Source: Patagioenas fasciata (Eukaryota; Chordata; Aves; Columbiformes; Columbidae). Taken from it: a DNA stretch of 64,000 bases. Location of the stretch: positions 1 to 64,000 of the forward strand of contig NW_027288577.1 in assembly GCF_037038585.1 (NCBI RefSeq), written 5' to 3'. This document shows positions 63,830 through 64,000 of this stretch, one piece after another. The notes under the pieces were generated by a model. That model had not been told where the DNA came from, ran no database searches, and saw only the letters and a list, made by a program, of their open reading frames with translations. Both the position numbers and the translations under genes were made by a program. The first letter of the stretch is position 1, and the number at the start of each line of letters is the position of its first letter.

Positions 63830-64000
63830 CTGGGAGAAGCGTGGCCACCCAGACAAGGGCAGTTATTGCCCATCTTGACTCAGCACTGGTGTGGTCACAT
63901 CTGGAGCGGTGTGTCCCAGTGTGAGGTTCCCCATGTGGCCAGAGAAAGTCTGGGTCACATGTGAAGATGTTGAGAGACCCAAACTTCTTCAGCCTGGTGA
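63830..64000 (+). mobile_element. CR1 LINE-derived fragment running off the window
   Basis: GAGAAGCGTGGCCACCCAGA, CAGCACTGGTGTGGTCACAT, CTGGAGCGGTGTGTCCCAGT and CTTCTTCAGCCTGGTGA follow CR1 order. The element is cut by the window end. Confidence 0.7.

Overview
This is vertebrate, almost certainly bird, genomic DNA. Three things point to that: several single-exon olfactory receptor (OR) genes of the bird-expanded OR14-like type, many 5'-truncated CR1 LINEs (several ending in the typical ATTCTATG-type 3' repeat), and a short hAT-type MITE. I see no bacterial-type genes, rRNA, tRNA or CRISPR array. The window is an OR cluster growing by segmental duplication of a unit of about 13 kb. Each unit carries one OR14-like gene, about 4 kb of 5' flank and about 8 kb of 3' flank.

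Layout. 0.2-12.2 kb is unit A (plus orientation), whose OR is reduced to a 3' stub (4063-4266). 12.2-29.4 kb is a spacer. It holds an OR14-like gene (12233-13243, +, altered DRY motif), two CR1s placed head to head, an OR6-like gene of a different family (16541-17488, -), a degenerate telomere-like tract, a 39-41 bp minisatellite interrupted by a solo LTR, two adjacent myosin heavy chain exons (-), an AGTCACAG tract, more CR1, a truncated hAT MITE, and a second OR14-like gene (28078-29010, +). 29.4-42.3 kb is unit B, the inverted partner of unit A, with an OR14 pseudogene (37506-38428, -) broken by a 19-bp deletion. 42.6-46.4 kb is a mosaic of CR1 and unplaced sequence. 46.4-55.9 kb is unit C, in the same orientation as B and offset by about 13.4 kb, with an OR14-like gene that has a shortened tail (50344-51240, -). 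55.9-58.3 kb is mostly unplaced sequence and CR1. 58.3-62.2 kb is a rearranged unit D with the cleanest OR14-like gene (60435-61367, +). The rest is CR1 fragments and unassigned DNA.

How it works together. The ORs are odorant-sensing seven-helix G-protein-coupled receptors of olfactory neurons. The OR14-like copies share a gene plan: a 5' non-coding region ending in a splice donor (GGTAAGT) that is kept in four units, an intron of about 1.2-2.3 kb, an acceptor about 20-30 bases before the ATG, one coding exon, and an AATAAA. Three units also keep a TATA box about 2-3 kb upstream. Two OR14 genes have had this 5' region cut by rearrangement: 12233 has a breakpoint 38 bases before its ATG, and 28078 has a CR1/MITE junction just before its first-exon donor. 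Shared and absent CR1 insertions order the duplications: A and B share a CR1 that C lacks.

All similarity statements come from reading and aligning by eye; no alignment program or database search was run. Boundaries of repeats are approximate unless a splice site, target duplication or codon fixes them.
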